Below are positions 8,897-17,165 of a stretch of DNA of 64,000 nt, piece by piece. The DNA is taken from positions 226,032-290,031 of the forward strand of contig JBAZHC010000002.1 in assembly GCA_041652575.1 (NCBI GenBank), in the 5' to 3' direction. Source of the stretch: Phycisphaerae bacterium. Its GTDB lineage: Bacteria; Planctomycetota; Phycisphaerae; Sedimentisphaerales; UBA12454. The notes under the pieces are model-generated. The model was not told the DNA's origin. It worked only from the letters and a program-made list of their open reading frames with translations, and made no database searches. The translations under genes and the position numbers were made by a program. Numbering within the stretch: the first letter of the stretch is position 1; each line of letters begins with the position of its first letter.

Positions 8897-9824
8897 AAAT
8901 CGTAATGATAGAACTGCGGTGTTAGCAGAATGGAAACAGCGGGTTAGTGATAGTTTCGTGGTCGTCAACCCGCTCCTTACACCCACAGGTGGATACGCAT
9001 CGGCATATCCGCACCCAAGGTCATACGGACTGAAACTTCGTATTATAAAGCATAGAAATGGTGACATGGTTGCAATCTGTCCTGAAGACAGCGATATTCG
9101 TATTCCCCTGACAAAAACCGACATTGCACTGTACCGTATCAATATAGAAAAGCTGCGAAAGACATTGGCTGATGCGCTCTCGTTATCTCCAGCACAAAAT
9201 CCTGTACAAAGTGCGTCTGACCATATATTGCTGGGCAAATACAAGCCCAAGCCAGCGGCAGAATTTTCGGTGTACATGATAGTCGCCAAGCCCCAGTCTT
9301 TTATTTCTATTATTAAAGATCTCTGCCAGATGCCCAGACCGTTCATCTTGCTTACCACCAGCATGAAAGACTGTTCAGAGGAAGCACGTATCTTGATCGA
9401 CAAAAAAGCATCAATTATAGTGCAACTTGATGATGTAATTGAATATTCCAATGCCCGGATACAATGTACCGAACAGTGGAATCAGTGTTTATTAGTTTTT
9501 GCACAAATGGTAAATCCTACCGGCCGCAGTAATTTTGCAAATAAGCCAAGTAGGAAAGGGCAAAAAACAGCTGCAAATATTATTAAATTAAAACAATGGC
9601 TAATAGACCATATTCGCAGCCAGTATGATCGAATCAATGACCAAATCGATAATGGCTGTGATCTGAAAAAGGCTCCCATTCTGGAAAAACAGGAGCTTGG
9701 TAAAATGGTAGGTATCCGTCCGGATGAGGTAACCAGAGCTTTTGATGCAGAACCTGAATTGCCAATATTACTTAATATCACTTATTCCAACGATGAGATT
9801 TTAAGGTACGGCAAGCGTTTGTAA
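8862..9824 (+). CDS. Unknown protein with C-terminal HTH-like segment
   Basis: The 320-residue product has no family I can name. The start at 8862 is chosen because GGAG lies 7 nt upstream; the gene overlaps the preceding one by 35 nt. Residues about 105-220 alternate strands and helices (FSVYMIVAKPQSFISIIKDLCQ...), and the C-terminus PILEKQELGKMVGIRPDEVTRAFDAEPELP looks like a helix-turn-helix. A strong terminator follows at 9847. The pair may act as one complex, or this protein may regulate its partner. Confidence 0.72.
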   Translation: MAKLTSFWQLLENRNDRTAVLAEWKQRVSDSFVVVNPLLTPTGGYASAYPHPRSYGLKLRIIKHRNGDMVAICPEDSDIRIPLTKTDIALYRINIEKLRKTLADALSLSPAQNPVQSASDHILLGKYKPKPAAEFSVYMIVAKPQSFISIIKDLCQMPRPFILLTTSMKDCSEEARILIDKKASIIVQLDDVIEYSNARIQCTEQWNQCLLVFAQMVNPTGRSNFANKPSRKGQKTAANIIKLKQWLIDHIRSQYDRINDQIDNGCDLKKAPILEKQELGKMVGIRPDEVTRAFDAEPELPILLNITYSNDEILRYGKRL

Positions 9825-9846
9825 TCCTTAGATTTGATAAATTTTG

Positions 9847-9894
9847 ATCCATTTGCATTTGCATTAGTTTTCTGCAAATGCAAATGGATTTTTT
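9847..9894 (+). terminator. Strong intrinsic terminator
   Basis: A perfect 17-bp stem (ATCCATTTGCATTTGCA at 9847-9863 with its complement at 9873-9889) has a 9-nt loop and a T tract to 9894. It closes the repressor-to-9824 operon and isolates the sigma gene downstream. Confidence 0.9.
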
Positions 9895-9968
9895 ATTGCG
9901 CTAATTTATTTAAAAATCAGAACTTATATCACTTCATAAAAATTTTTTCTCCATTTTCTGCAAATGCG

Positions 9969-10018
9969 ATGGAGGTTGTGCGGATCAGCGTTGATTCGCC
10001 ATTTTTAACAACCTCCAT
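9969..10018 (+). promoter_or_regulatory. Inverted repeat before the sigma-factor gene
   Basis: ATGGAGGTTGT (9969-9979) and ACAACCTCCAT (10008-10018) can pair over 11 bp and end directly at the TTGGAG ribosome site (10018-10023) of the sigma gene. It could be an operator, or an RNA hairpin that limits translation. TTCTGCAAATGC just upstream also repeats part of the preceding terminator. Confidence 0.5.
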
Positions 10019-10029
10019 TGGAGATTTTT

Positions 10030-10614
10030 ATGAAAACTTTAGAAAACAGTAACTTAACTATCGCAGATTTATTTCTAAGACATCCAGCAATCACGGACTC
10101 ACGGCAGGAAATCGAGACGTTTATCGACAAACAAATCGATATCCGCATTTCCAAGCTCAAGAAAGTTATGGAAATAAAAAACCTCTCACCTGGTGATGTA
10201 CGCCAGGAGTTCGTGTTGGCTATTATCGAGGCTATGCCAAACTTTAATGCCGGTGTAAGTACATGGCAAACCTATGTATCAAAAGTATGTAACAATCGCT
10301 ACTGCAATTTCAGACGTGAATATCGGATTAAGCTCAAGTGCATCGGCAATATGGTTTCGCTGGATACGATAGAAAATGATGAATCAGGTATTGTGCCAAC
10401 ATACGAGGTTGATTTTGAAACAGAACATGATGTAAGTATTGTACTTGAAAAAATGCCCGAACATCTGCGTGAAATAGCGGAGCTGCTCAAGAGCAATTCT
10501 CCGGCTAAAACAGCATCGTTGCTGGGTATTTCTCGTGCTACTATTAGCCGTAGCGTAAAACAAATCCGGGCATTTTTCCTCGCATCTGGATTCAAAAAAA
10601 TTGCATGTTTATGA
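10030..10614 (+). CDS. Sigma-70-like factor encoded by the prophage
   Basis: The 194-residue protein has a region-2-like segment (about 46-105: PGDVRQEFVLAIIEAMPNF, STWQTYVSKVCNNR, FRREYRIK) and a region-4-like segment (about 135-184: MPEHLREIAELLKSN, PAKTASLLGISRATISRSVKQIR) with an HTH. Its size fits ECF-like factors. The ATG at 10030 is preferred because TTGGAG lies at 10018-10023. The gene stands alone between a terminator and, 13 bp after its stop, a copy of the three-fold element. This supports a role as the activator of the replication and head operons and perhaps of int/xis. An alternative is a DNA-binding regulator that merely resembles a sigma factor. Confidence 0.8.
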   Translation: MKTLENSNLTIADLFLRHPAITDSRQEIETFIDKQIDIRISKLKKVMEIKNLSPGDVRQEFVLAIIEAMPNFNAGVSTWQTYVSKVCNNRYCNFRREYRIKLKCIGNMVSLDTIENDESGIVPTYEVDFETEHDVSIVLEKMPEHLREIAELLKSNSPAKTASLLGISRATISRSVKQIRAFFLASGFKKIACL

Positions 10615-10627
10615 AACAAATCGGCTG

Positions 10628-10668
10628 CTCGTGTTAATAAATAACCTATAGAGGGACACATTTTTTTA
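10628..10668 (+). promoter_or_regulatory. Shared phage element, replication copy (candidate promoter)
   Basis: The same 29-nt core (10628-10656) as at 6238 and 36531 is followed by CACATTTTTTTATT. It lies between the sigma gene and the replication operon that begins at 10809. In all three copies the core is followed within 5 nt by a run of six or seven T. Confidence 0.75.
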
Positions 10669-10705
10669 TTGAGTCTGGCATCAAAAAACAGGCATGCGGA
10701 CTTTC

Positions 10706-10760
10706 AGGCAGGAAAGGAATTTTACCGGTTCAATTCCGGTACCTGCCTTTGGCTGGCCAG
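10706..10760 (+). other. tRNA-like RNA structure in the 5' leader
   Basis: AGGCAGG (10706-10712) pairs with CCTGCCT (10742-10748), enclosing TACCGG-TTCAATT-CCGGTA (10723-10741). The 6-bp stem with a TTCAATT loop is exactly a tRNA T-arm, stacked directly on a 7-bp acceptor-like helix. D and anticodon arms are missing. A perfect palindrome GGCTGGCCAGCC follows. It could be a decayed tRNA or a functional tRNA mimic in the leader of the replication operon. Confidence 0.5.
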
Positions 10761-10808
10761 CCGAATGGAATGAGAAATGTTAATAAAAAAACTAATTAAG
10801 GAAGACAA

Positions 10809-11609
10809 ATGAACATACTTGAACAGGTACACACAGGAAAACGTCCGATGCCGCCAAGATTGATGCTTTATGGTGTTGAGGGCGTTGGCAAAAGTACGTT
10901 TGGTGCAAATGCACCGAATCCAATTTTTATTCCAACCGAAGATGGTCTGAGTGAAATTGATTGTGCATCATTTCCACTAGCTAAAAAATACACCGACATC
11001 GAGGCGTATTTGTCAGCATTGGCAATCGAAAAACATGATTATCAAACAGTTGTTATTGATAGTTGCGATTGGCTCGAGCAGCTTATTTGGGAAGAATTGT
11101 GCCGTCTATCAGGCGCAAGCTCAATTGAACGAGTCGATGGTGGTTTTGCAAAAGGATATATCGCGGCTCTGGGTTTCTGGCGACAGATTGTCGATGCTTT
11201 AGATTCACTGCGAACCGAGCGGCATATGGCAGTGATACTTATTGCACATGCAAAAGTTGAGCGTTTCGAAGATCCGGAATCGAATGCCTACGACCGTTAT
11301 ACACCGCGTCTGCATAAACATGCTGCTGCATTGCTTACCGAATGGAGTGATGCGGTATTGTTTGCAACCCGCAGGTTTAGAACTCAAAGTGAAGATGCTG
11401 GTTTTGGAAGAGAAAGAACCATAGCAGTCGGTATTGGCGAATCTGGTGGTGAGCGATTAATTCGCACTGTTGGCGGTCCATCATGTATTGCCAAGAACAG
11501 ATACAACCTTCCGTATGAAATTCCTCTATCGTGGGATGCGTTCGTAAACGCGCTCAATAACAATTCAAATCAAGAAACTACTAATCTGGAGAATGTAAAC
11601 AATGGCTAA
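10809..11609 (+). CDS. Sak4-like RecA-fold ATPase
   Basis: The protein (266 aa) belongs to the phage AAA_24 type. Walker A is GVEGVGKST at residues 22-30 and Walker B is TVVIDS ending near D84. Members related to phage Sak4 act as single-strand annealing or RecA-like proteins in phage recombination. It opens the replication operon, and its stop overlaps the DUF669 start by 8 nt; these two gene types commonly travel together with a RusA resolvase, as here. Confidence 0.88.
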   Translation: MNILEQVHTGKRPMPPRLMLYGVEGVGKSTFGANAPNPIFIPTEDGLSEIDCASFPLAKKYTDIEAYLSALAIEKHDYQTVVIDSCDWLEQLIWEELCRLSGASSIERVDGGFAKGYIAALGFWRQIVDALDSLRTERHMAVILIAHAKVERFEDPESNAYDRYTPRLHKHAAALLTEWSDAVLFATRRFRTQSEDAGFGRERTIAVGIGESGGERLIRTVGGPSCIAKNRYNLPYEIPLSWDAFVNALNNNSNQETTNLENVNNG

Positions 11610-12051
11610 TCTTAACTTTAATGCAAATAACGTCGAAGCTGCAACCGATTTTGATCCAATACCAGCGGGGAAATATTCTGCTGTGATTGTAGACAGTGAA
11701 ATGAAAGCGGCCAAAAACGGAAATGGCAGCTATCTCGAATTGAAATTTCAGATTATCGAAGGCGAGTACAAGAATCGCCTGCTCTGGGCCAGGCTAAGCC
11801 TTGAAAACCAGAATGATACGACGGTGAAAATAGCCAAAAGTCAATTGGCTGCCATTTGCCAAGCTATCGGAGTGATGGTGCCCAAGGATAGTGCAGAGTT
11901 GCACAATATGCCAATGATCATCAATGTCAAAGTTAAAAAACGCAGTGACAACGGTGAGTTGGCTAACGAAATCAAAGGTTACAGCAAAAGAGAAACATCT
12001 GTTTCGCAAAATGCTCCATCACAAAAAGGAATTGCTCCCTGGAAACGCTGA
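11602..12051 (+). CDS. DUF669-family phage protein
   Basis: The 149-residue product matches the DUF669 pattern: an N-terminal FDPIPAGKYSAVIVDSEMKAAKNGNGSYLELKFQI followed by GEYKNRLLWARLSLEN. Such proteins sit next to Sak4-like ATPases and probably bind single-stranded DNA through an OB-like fold. The last part (SVSQNAPSQKGIAPWKR) is low-complexity and may be an SSB-like tail. It is coupled to its neighbour on both sides. Confidence 0.82.
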   Translation: MANLNFNANNVEAATDFDPIPAGKYSAVIVDSEMKAAKNGNGSYLELKFQIIEGEYKNRLLWARLSLENQNDTTVKIAKSQLAAICQAIGVMVPKDSAELHNMPMIINVKVKKRSDNGELANEIKGYSKRETSVSQNAPSQKGIAPWKR

Positions 12052-12404
12052 CGATAGAGCTGCCATATCCGCCAAGTATTAATCATTATTTCAAGCGGCG
12101 GGGGAACAGGACGTTCATTGGCCCTGAAGGACTTTTATTTCGCGGAAAAGTTTGCAGGGCACTTATGGCAGCAAGAGTTCGACCGATGGCGGGTATGCTC
12201 GCGATGAAGGTCAGGGCATACCCGCCGGATAGACGCAAGCGTGATATCGACAATATTCAAAAACCGCTGCTGGATGCATTGGAGAAGGGCAGAGCCTTTT
12301 TTAACGATTGCCAGATAAAGCATCTGACAACTGTTATGAAAGAACCTTTCAAGGGCGGAAAAACAATAGTAACGATTAAAACATTAAAAGTGAAAGAAAC
12401 ATGA
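12039..12404 (+). CDS. RusA-like Holliday-junction resolvase
   Basis: Reading upstream of the first ATG restores a clear RusA N-terminus, TIELPYPPSINHYFKRRG, so the gene must start before 12165. RRKRDIDNIQKPLLDAL carries the paired catalytic aspartates and FFNDCQI a third. No ATG, GTG or TTG is in frame upstream. CTG at 12039 has AAAAAGGA about 9 nt before it and overlaps DUF669 by 13 nt; CTG at 12048 is an alternative. A rare start, or an unrecognised frameshift from DUF669, must be assumed. It resolves recombination or replication intermediates. Confidence 0.82.
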   Translation: METLTIELPYPPSINHYFKRRGNRTFIGPEGLLFRGKVCRALMAARVRPMAGMLAMKVRAYPPDRRKRDIDNIQKPLLDALEKGRAFFNDCQIKHLTTVMKEPFKGGKTIVTIKTLKVKET

Positions 12405-12442
12405 AAAAAGTGCAAGTAACAATACAGAGAATTATCCCTTTG
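12401..12442 (+). pseudogene. 5' remnant of a gene cut by the toxin-antitoxin insertion
   Basis: An ATG overlaps the RusA stop by 4 nt and reads MKKVQVTIQRIIPLLMN before running into the antisense of the PIN gene. The overlap is the usual operon coupling, so an original downstream gene seems to have lost its body when the toxin-antitoxin pair entered. The long antisense extension of this frame is not believed. Confidence 0.4.
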
Positions 12443-12865
12443 CTAATGAATCGATTCATCGAATGTGGCAAGGAATTGTTCTGGGGTTTGAACGACAATA
12501 CTTTTCAACGGGAAATGTTTGATATTTCGTGTCAGCAGGTAGTTACACTTGGCATGCAGTGCACTGTAGTACTGAATCGCATCCTCAAAATCCTTCACGT
12601 TTGCATCTATGGCTTGATTGACTATCTGAGCGGTACAGTCAACCGTTGTAAAGCTGTTGCGCAAAGTAGTCAATACCTTCTGAGCAGTCTTGATGCCGGA
12701 GAGTTTATTGACGATGTAGTATATATTGTTGAAACTAATAGCGGAAATATAACCCTGCACATGCGAGGACTCCGCAGCTGTCCACAATTTAGCCGAGGCA
12801 TCAAAGTGCTGCGGACGATTCAGGAGAACATCCAGCAGAATATTGGTGTCAAAAAATATCTTCAT
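12443..12865 (-). CDS. PIN-domain toxin
   Basis: A VapC-like ribonuclease of 140 residues: MKIFFDTNILLDVLLNRP gives the first acidic residue, and DFEDAIQYYSALHAKCNYLLTRNIKHF gives the later acidic pair and the usual (T/S)RN-KHF end. It is transcribed against the surrounding replication operon and overlaps its antitoxin by 4 nt. It probably stabilises the prophage or aborts infection by other phages. Confidence 0.9.
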   Translation of the reverse strand: MKIFFDTNILLDVLLNRPQHFDASAKLWTAAESSHVQGYISAISFNNIYYIVNKLSGIKTAQKVLTTLRNSFTTVDCTAQIVNQAIDANVKDFEDAIQYYSALHAKCNYLLTRNIKHFPLKSIVVQTPEQFLATFDESIH

Positions 12866-13113
12866 TTTTTAAGTCCATATTTTTCTATCAGGGCTTCGGT
12901 GAGCACATCACGTTGGGATTTACCGCGAGGCAGTTTTATTATGCCTGCCATTTTGCGTGTAAGTGGTCCAAGCTCAACAGCGGTTTTATCGCCGGCAGCC
13001 AGACTGTGGATAAATTGGCTGAACATTTCCGACACACTGACATTGTTTACTTGTGCCAATTTTTTGGCCAAGGACACCGTTTCGCTATCGGCATTAAGGG
13101 TAAGTTTTGGCAT
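12862..13113 (-). CDS. Antitoxin of the PIN pair
   Basis: The 83-residue protein starts at 13113 (MPKLTLNADSETVSLAKKLA), with AAGGA just upstream; a longer frame to 13401 would overlap the helicase gene and is rejected. The N-terminal strand plus VNNVSVSEMFSQFIHSL resembles a ribbon-helix-helix domain (DUF6364-like). The C-terminus LPRGKSQRDVLTEALIEKYGLKK is the likely toxin-binding tail. Order antitoxin-toxin with ATGA overlap is typical. Confidence 0.85.
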   Translation of the reverse strand: MPKLTLNADSETVSLAKKLAQVNNVSVSEMFSQFIHSLAAGDKTAVELGPLTRKMAGIIKLPRGKSQRDVLTEALIEKYGLKK

Positions 13114-13179
13114 ATAAAGTTCCTTACGTAATATCTTTTCTAAATTATACGTATATTTTTGGTGGATGTCAAAATAAAA

Positions 13180-14856
13180 ATGATACAACTTCGGGCTTAT
13201 CAAAAACAAGCAATTAACGCTTGTTACGATTACATGCGAAAAAGCACAGGTAACGGCTGTATTGTGCTGCCGACGGGCTCGGGAAAATCGATAATCCTGG
13301 CACAAATTTGTCATGATGCTGTTTCCATTTGGGATGGGCGAGTGCTTGTTCTTGCACATGTTCAGGAACTTATCGAGCAGAATGCCGGGGAAATTAAACA
13401 CTTTCTCGGTGATAATTTTGTAGGAATTTATTCTGTCGGATTAAAGCAGAAAGATATGCATCAGCCTGTGATAGCAGCATCGATTCAATCTATTTATCGA
13501 AAAGCTTTTGATTTTGAACCATTCGATCTTGTCATTATTGATGAAAGCCATCTTATACCTGCTAGTGGCGATGGGATGTATTTATCGTTTTTGCGGGATG
13601 CAAAAATAGTTAATCCTAATATTCGACTTATCGGAACGACTGCGACGCCATATCGCACTGGAACTGGCATGATCTGCGGACCGGATAATATACTAAACGA
13701 AGTCTGCTACGAAGTAGGTATTAAAGAATTAATCCGTGATGGTTTTTTATGTCCACTTCGCAGCAAAGCCTCAAAAACTCGCATTGATACAAGCGGTCTA
13801 CACATTCGCGGTGGTGAATTTATCGCCAACGAGCTTGAAGATTTGATGGATACCGATACGAGGGTAAAGGCTGCATGTTCTGAAATATTAGAATACACAC
13901 AGGATAGAAAAGCGGTTCTTATCTTTGCTGCAGGTGTGGAACATGGCAAGCACATTCAGCGGATATTTCAGGAAGATCATAACATCGAATGTGGTTTCGT
14001 CAGTGGCGATAGTCCCGATGGCTGGCGGAGGAAGATGATTGATGATTTCCGAAGCGGAAAACTCAAATATCTCTGCAATGTAAATGTTTTAACTACAGGT
14101 TTTGATGCACCTAATATCGATTGTATAGCAATGTTGCGCCCGACGATGTCGCCGGGACTTTTCTATCAGTCCGTAGGAAGGGGTTTTAGATTACATGAAA
14201 GTAAAAAAGATTGTCTCGTATTGGATTTTGGTGGAAATATTCTTCGTCATGGTCCCGTCGATTGCCTTCGGGTCACAGATGCAGTTGTCAAAGGAAATGG
14301 AGATGCTCCGGCAAAGGAATGCCCAGAATGCTCTGAAATTATTCACGCTGCCTATGCAAGATGCCCTGTATGTGGATACGAATTTCCGCCGCCGGAGAAA
14401 ACAAAACATGAAACCACTGCCAGCACCGAAGGGATACTATCCGACCAGGCAAGTGTTAATGAATATCCGGTCGAGGAAGTTCTCTACAACGTTCACGCCA
14501 AGAAAGGTGCTAAAGCCGAATCACCTCGAACCATGCGAGTGCAATATAAAATAGGTTTCGCTTCCTATATTTCCGAATGGATATGTTTTGAACATACAGG
14601 ATTTGCTCGCCAAAAAGCTGAGAATTGGTGGAAGCAGAGGTCAGATGGTGTAGTGCCGGATGATTCTGATATGGCAGTATATTTTGCTACCAATGGCAGG
14701 TTACGAGAGCCTGTAAAAATAACTGTAAAAAGTATTCCAGGCCAGAAATTCGACGCGATAGTTGGCTATCAATTCGAATATCCACAAGCCGACAATTGGC
14801 AATTCGACCAACCAGAGCCTCAGTATGTCCCTGCCAACGATGGAATCCCCTTTTAG
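13180..14856 (+). CDS. DEAD/DEAH-box helicase with zinc ribbon
   Basis: This SF2 helicase of 558 residues has the Q-like MIQLRAYQKQAI start, Walker A PTGSGKS at 31-37, DESH at 121-124, GTTATPYRTG (motif III), and QSVGRGFR (motif VI). A CPEC...CPVC zinc ribbon follows the core, then a C-terminal domain that may bind DNA. The start at 13180 begins precisely at the conserved Q-motif. It probably unwinds DNA at the phage origin. The gene continues the rightward replication operon after the toxin-antitoxin interruption. Confidence 0.92.
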   Translation: MIQLRAYQKQAINACYDYMRKSTGNGCIVLPTGSGKSIILAQICHDAVSIWDGRVLVLAHVQELIEQNAGEIKHFLGDNFVGIYSVGLKQKDMHQPVIAASIQSIYRKAFDFEPFDLVIIDESHLIPASGDGMYLSFLRDAKIVNPNIRLIGTTATPYRTGTGMICGPDNILNEVCYEVGIKELIRDGFLCPLRSKASKTRIDTSGLHIRGGEFIANELEDLMDTDTRVKAACSEILEYTQDRKAVLIFAAGVEHGKHIQRIFQEDHNIECGFVSGDSPDGWRRKMIDDFRSGKLKYLCNVNVLTTGFDAPNIDCIAMLRPTMSPGLFYQSVGRGFRLHESKKDCLVLDFGGNILRHGPVDCLRVTDAVVKGNGDAPAKECPECSEIIHAAYARCPVCGYEFPPPEKTKHETTASTEGILSDQASVNEYPVEEVLYNVHAKKGAKAESPRTMRVQYKIGFASYISEWICFEHTGFARQKAENWWKQRSDGVVPDDSDMAVYFATNGRLREPVKITVKSIPGQKFDAIVGYQFEYPQADNWQFDQPEPQYVPANDGIPF

Positions 14857-14864
14857 GGAAAACT

Positions 14865-17165
14865 ATGCCAAATATTAGAGATATATCTTTGACTTATTTG
14901 CAGGCTGGTCTTTCAGTTCTGCCGGCAAATGTGCAACTTAAATTTGCAGCATTATCTCAATGGAAGCAATATCAGCAGCGGCTTCCATATGATACTGAAC
15001 TGCAATCCTGGTTCAGTAATGGCCACAGTGGCGTATGCATCGTGGCAGGTAAAGTTTCCGGCAATCTTGAAATGATTGATTTCGATCTGGAGGGACAGGC
15101 ATATCCGCAATGGTACGATATAGTGGAAAAGGAATCACCCGGTCTGGTCGACAGGCTTGTAATTGAAAAATCACAATCCGGAGGCCGTCATGTAATCTAT
15201 AGGTGCCAATCAGAAGTGTGCGGAAATACAAAGCTTGCTCAGCAGAAAGTTATCCTGCCAACAGAAGATGAAGTTAAAATCTGCGGTAAAAAATACAAAC
15301 CCCGCAAGGATAAAGATGGCAATTGGTTTGTAATTCTGACGCTTATTGAAACTCGCGGCGAAGGTGGTTTATTTTTATGTGCGCCAACTCCTGGCTATGA
15401 ACTGATTCAAAATGATTTCACTAACATACCTGTAATATCTGCGGAAGACAGGGACATATTACTTGAAGCGGCATTGAGTCTGAATGAATATGTGCCGGAA
15501 CCAGTCCAACCAACCCAACCAATATCAGCACCATCGCCAGCAGGAAATCTCCGGCCCGGTGACGATTATAACGCCAACGGCGATTTAAGGGATGTTTTAT
15601 TACAGCATGGATGGCAGTGTTATCAGGGCGGTGAAAACGAGCATTGGTGCCGGCCGGGCAAGACAAGCGGGACCTCTGCAACACTTAAAAATAGAGTATT
15701 TTACGTATTCAGTACCAATGCACATCCATTTGAAAGTGAAAAGGCATACTCACCATTCAGCGTTTATACGCTTTTAGAACATAATGGTGATTATAGTAAG
15801 GCAGCACAGGCATTGGCAGCAAAAGGTTATGGTGAAAAGAATATCGAGCTACCAACTGATGTAGATATCTCCGCACTGGTCAAATCGCTTGAAAAACAAG
15901 ACAAGCAAATTCAGCGGTTTACTGATCCGGGTCCAATACCAGTTGAGCTTATGCGTGTTCCTGGTTTTATATCGCGAGTAATTGATTTTTGTATGCAGAT
16001 TTCAGCGTATCCAAACCAGCCCATGGCTTTTTGCGGGGGTTTGGCAGGGCAATCATATCTATGTGGCCGCAAGGTTCGCGAGAAGGGTGATCTTCGTCCC
16101 AATATTTATATCCTGGCTCTTGCAGGTGCATCGACCGGTAAAGATCATCCAAGAAAAATCAATGCTCATATTCTTAACCAGATAGGTGAGATGAATGCCT
16201 TAGGTGATAAATTTGCCTCAGGTGAGGGCCTCCAGGATGCGATGTTTCAGACACCATGCATGCTCTTTCAAAATGATGAAGTTGATGGCATGCTTTTATC
16301 ATTGAATAAGAGTCGCGATGGGCATTTAGAGAGCATCATGGGAACGCTGCTGACAATGTACACATCCAGTAATTCCATATATCCAATGCGCAGAAAGGCA
16401 GGAAAACAGCAGGCAGGATTTATCAACCAGCCGCATCTTACATTTTTTGGGACGGCAACACCCAAATATTATTACAGTGCACTAAGCGAGAGAATGATGA
16501 CCAATGGTTTCATCGCAAGAATGATAACTATTGATGTCGGTAAACGTTCAGAAGGCAAAGATGCAGGTCTTATAGATTCGATGCCAAAGGAAATCCTTGA
16601 GGTAGCTAAATGGTGGAAGGATTTTAATCCAGGCAAACCAAATAATCTTGTTGATGTAAACCCGGTACCGGCAGTTGTTGATTATTCTAAAGAAGCTAAA
16701 CGTATTCTCGATGATTTTCGTGTATTTGCAGACAGCGAGTATGCAAAAGCAGAAGAAAATAATGATGAGGTCTCCAAAACAGTATGGGGCAGGGCAAATG
16801 AAAACGCTCGCAAACTGGCATTAATTTACAGCTGCAGTGAAAATCACCTGTCACCCTTAATCAGTGCAGCTGCTGCAAAATGGTCTGTTGCACTTATGGC
16901 ACATCAGCTGCGAAGGATGCTCTATCTTGCCGACTGTTATGTTGCTGAAAATGACTTCCACGCTTTGTGTCTCAAGGTCAAACAAAAACTTCGCCAAGCG
17001 GATCAGAGAATGCTTCTGCATAGTGTACTTATGAAGAGAATGAAAATCGATAAAACCAGTTTCCGCAATATTATAGAAACTCTTAAGGAGCAAGGAGATA
17101 TCGAAGCGATAACCATTTCTACAAAAACCAATAAGGGAACAGGCTATCGCCTGTTGGAGGAATAA
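14865..17165 (+). CDS. Primase-polymerase fused to DUF3987-like helicase domain
   Basis: The start at 14865 follows TTAGGGAAAACT and gives 766 residues. Residues about 1-205 are a bifunctional primase/polymerase domain (GVCIVAGKVSGNLEMIDFDLEG has the metal-binding Asp pair; SQSGGRHVIYRC is the S-x-GxH motif). About 230-330 is a linker with a primase C-terminal-like segment. From about 360, PNIYILALAGASTGKDHPRK supplies a Walker A-like motif and LFQNDEVDGML the acidic motif of DUF3987. The C-terminus has a winged-helix-like end. It should prime and drive phage replication. Confidence 0.88.
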   Translation: MPNIRDISLTYLQAGLSVLPANVQLKFAALSQWKQYQQRLPYDTELQSWFSNGHSGVCIVAGKVSGNLEMIDFDLEGQAYPQWYDIVEKESPGLVDRLVIEKSQSGGRHVIYRCQSEVCGNTKLAQQKVILPTEDEVKICGKKYKPRKDKDGNWFVILTLIETRGEGGLFLCAPTPGYELIQNDFTNIPVISAEDRDILLEAALSLNEYVPEPVQPTQPISAPSPAGNLRPGDDYNANGDLRDVLLQHGWQCYQGGENEHWCRPGKTSGTSATLKNRVFYVFSTNAHPFESEKAYSPFSVYTLLEHNGDYSKAAQALAAKGYGEKNIELPTDVDISALVKSLEKQDKQIQRFTDPGPIPVELMRVPGFISRVIDFCMQISAYPNQPMAFCGGLAGQSYLCGRKVREKGDLRPNIYILALAGASTGKDHPRKINAHILNQIGEMNALGDKFASGEGLQDAMFQTPCMLFQNDEVDGMLLSLNKSRDGHLESIMGTLLTMYTSSNSIYPMRRKAGKQQAGFINQPHLTFFGTATPKYYYSALSERMMTNGFIARMITIDVGKRSEGKDAGLIDSMPKEILEVAKWWKDFNPGKPNNLVDVNPVPAVVDYSKEAKRILDDFRVFADSEYAKAEENNDEVSKTVWGRANENARKLALIYSCSENHLSPLISAAAAKWSVALMAHQLRRMLYLADCYVAENDFHALCLKVKQKLRQADQRMLLHSVLMKRMKIDKTSFRNIIETLKEQGDIEAITISTKTNKGTGYRLLEE

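Noticed and set aside
9834..10052. Plus-strand frame of 72 codons after the terminator
   Set aside because: It begins inside the terminator stem, has no ribosome site and overlaps the sigma-gene control region.
10690..10760. Intact tRNA gene in the sigma-replication gap
   Set aside because: T-arm and acceptor-like helix are good, but there is no anticodon arm and the length is too short.
12401..13117. Plus-strand frame of 238 codons
   Set aside because: Apart from its first codons it is antisense to the PIN toxin and antitoxin. Only the first about 14 codons are kept as a remnant.
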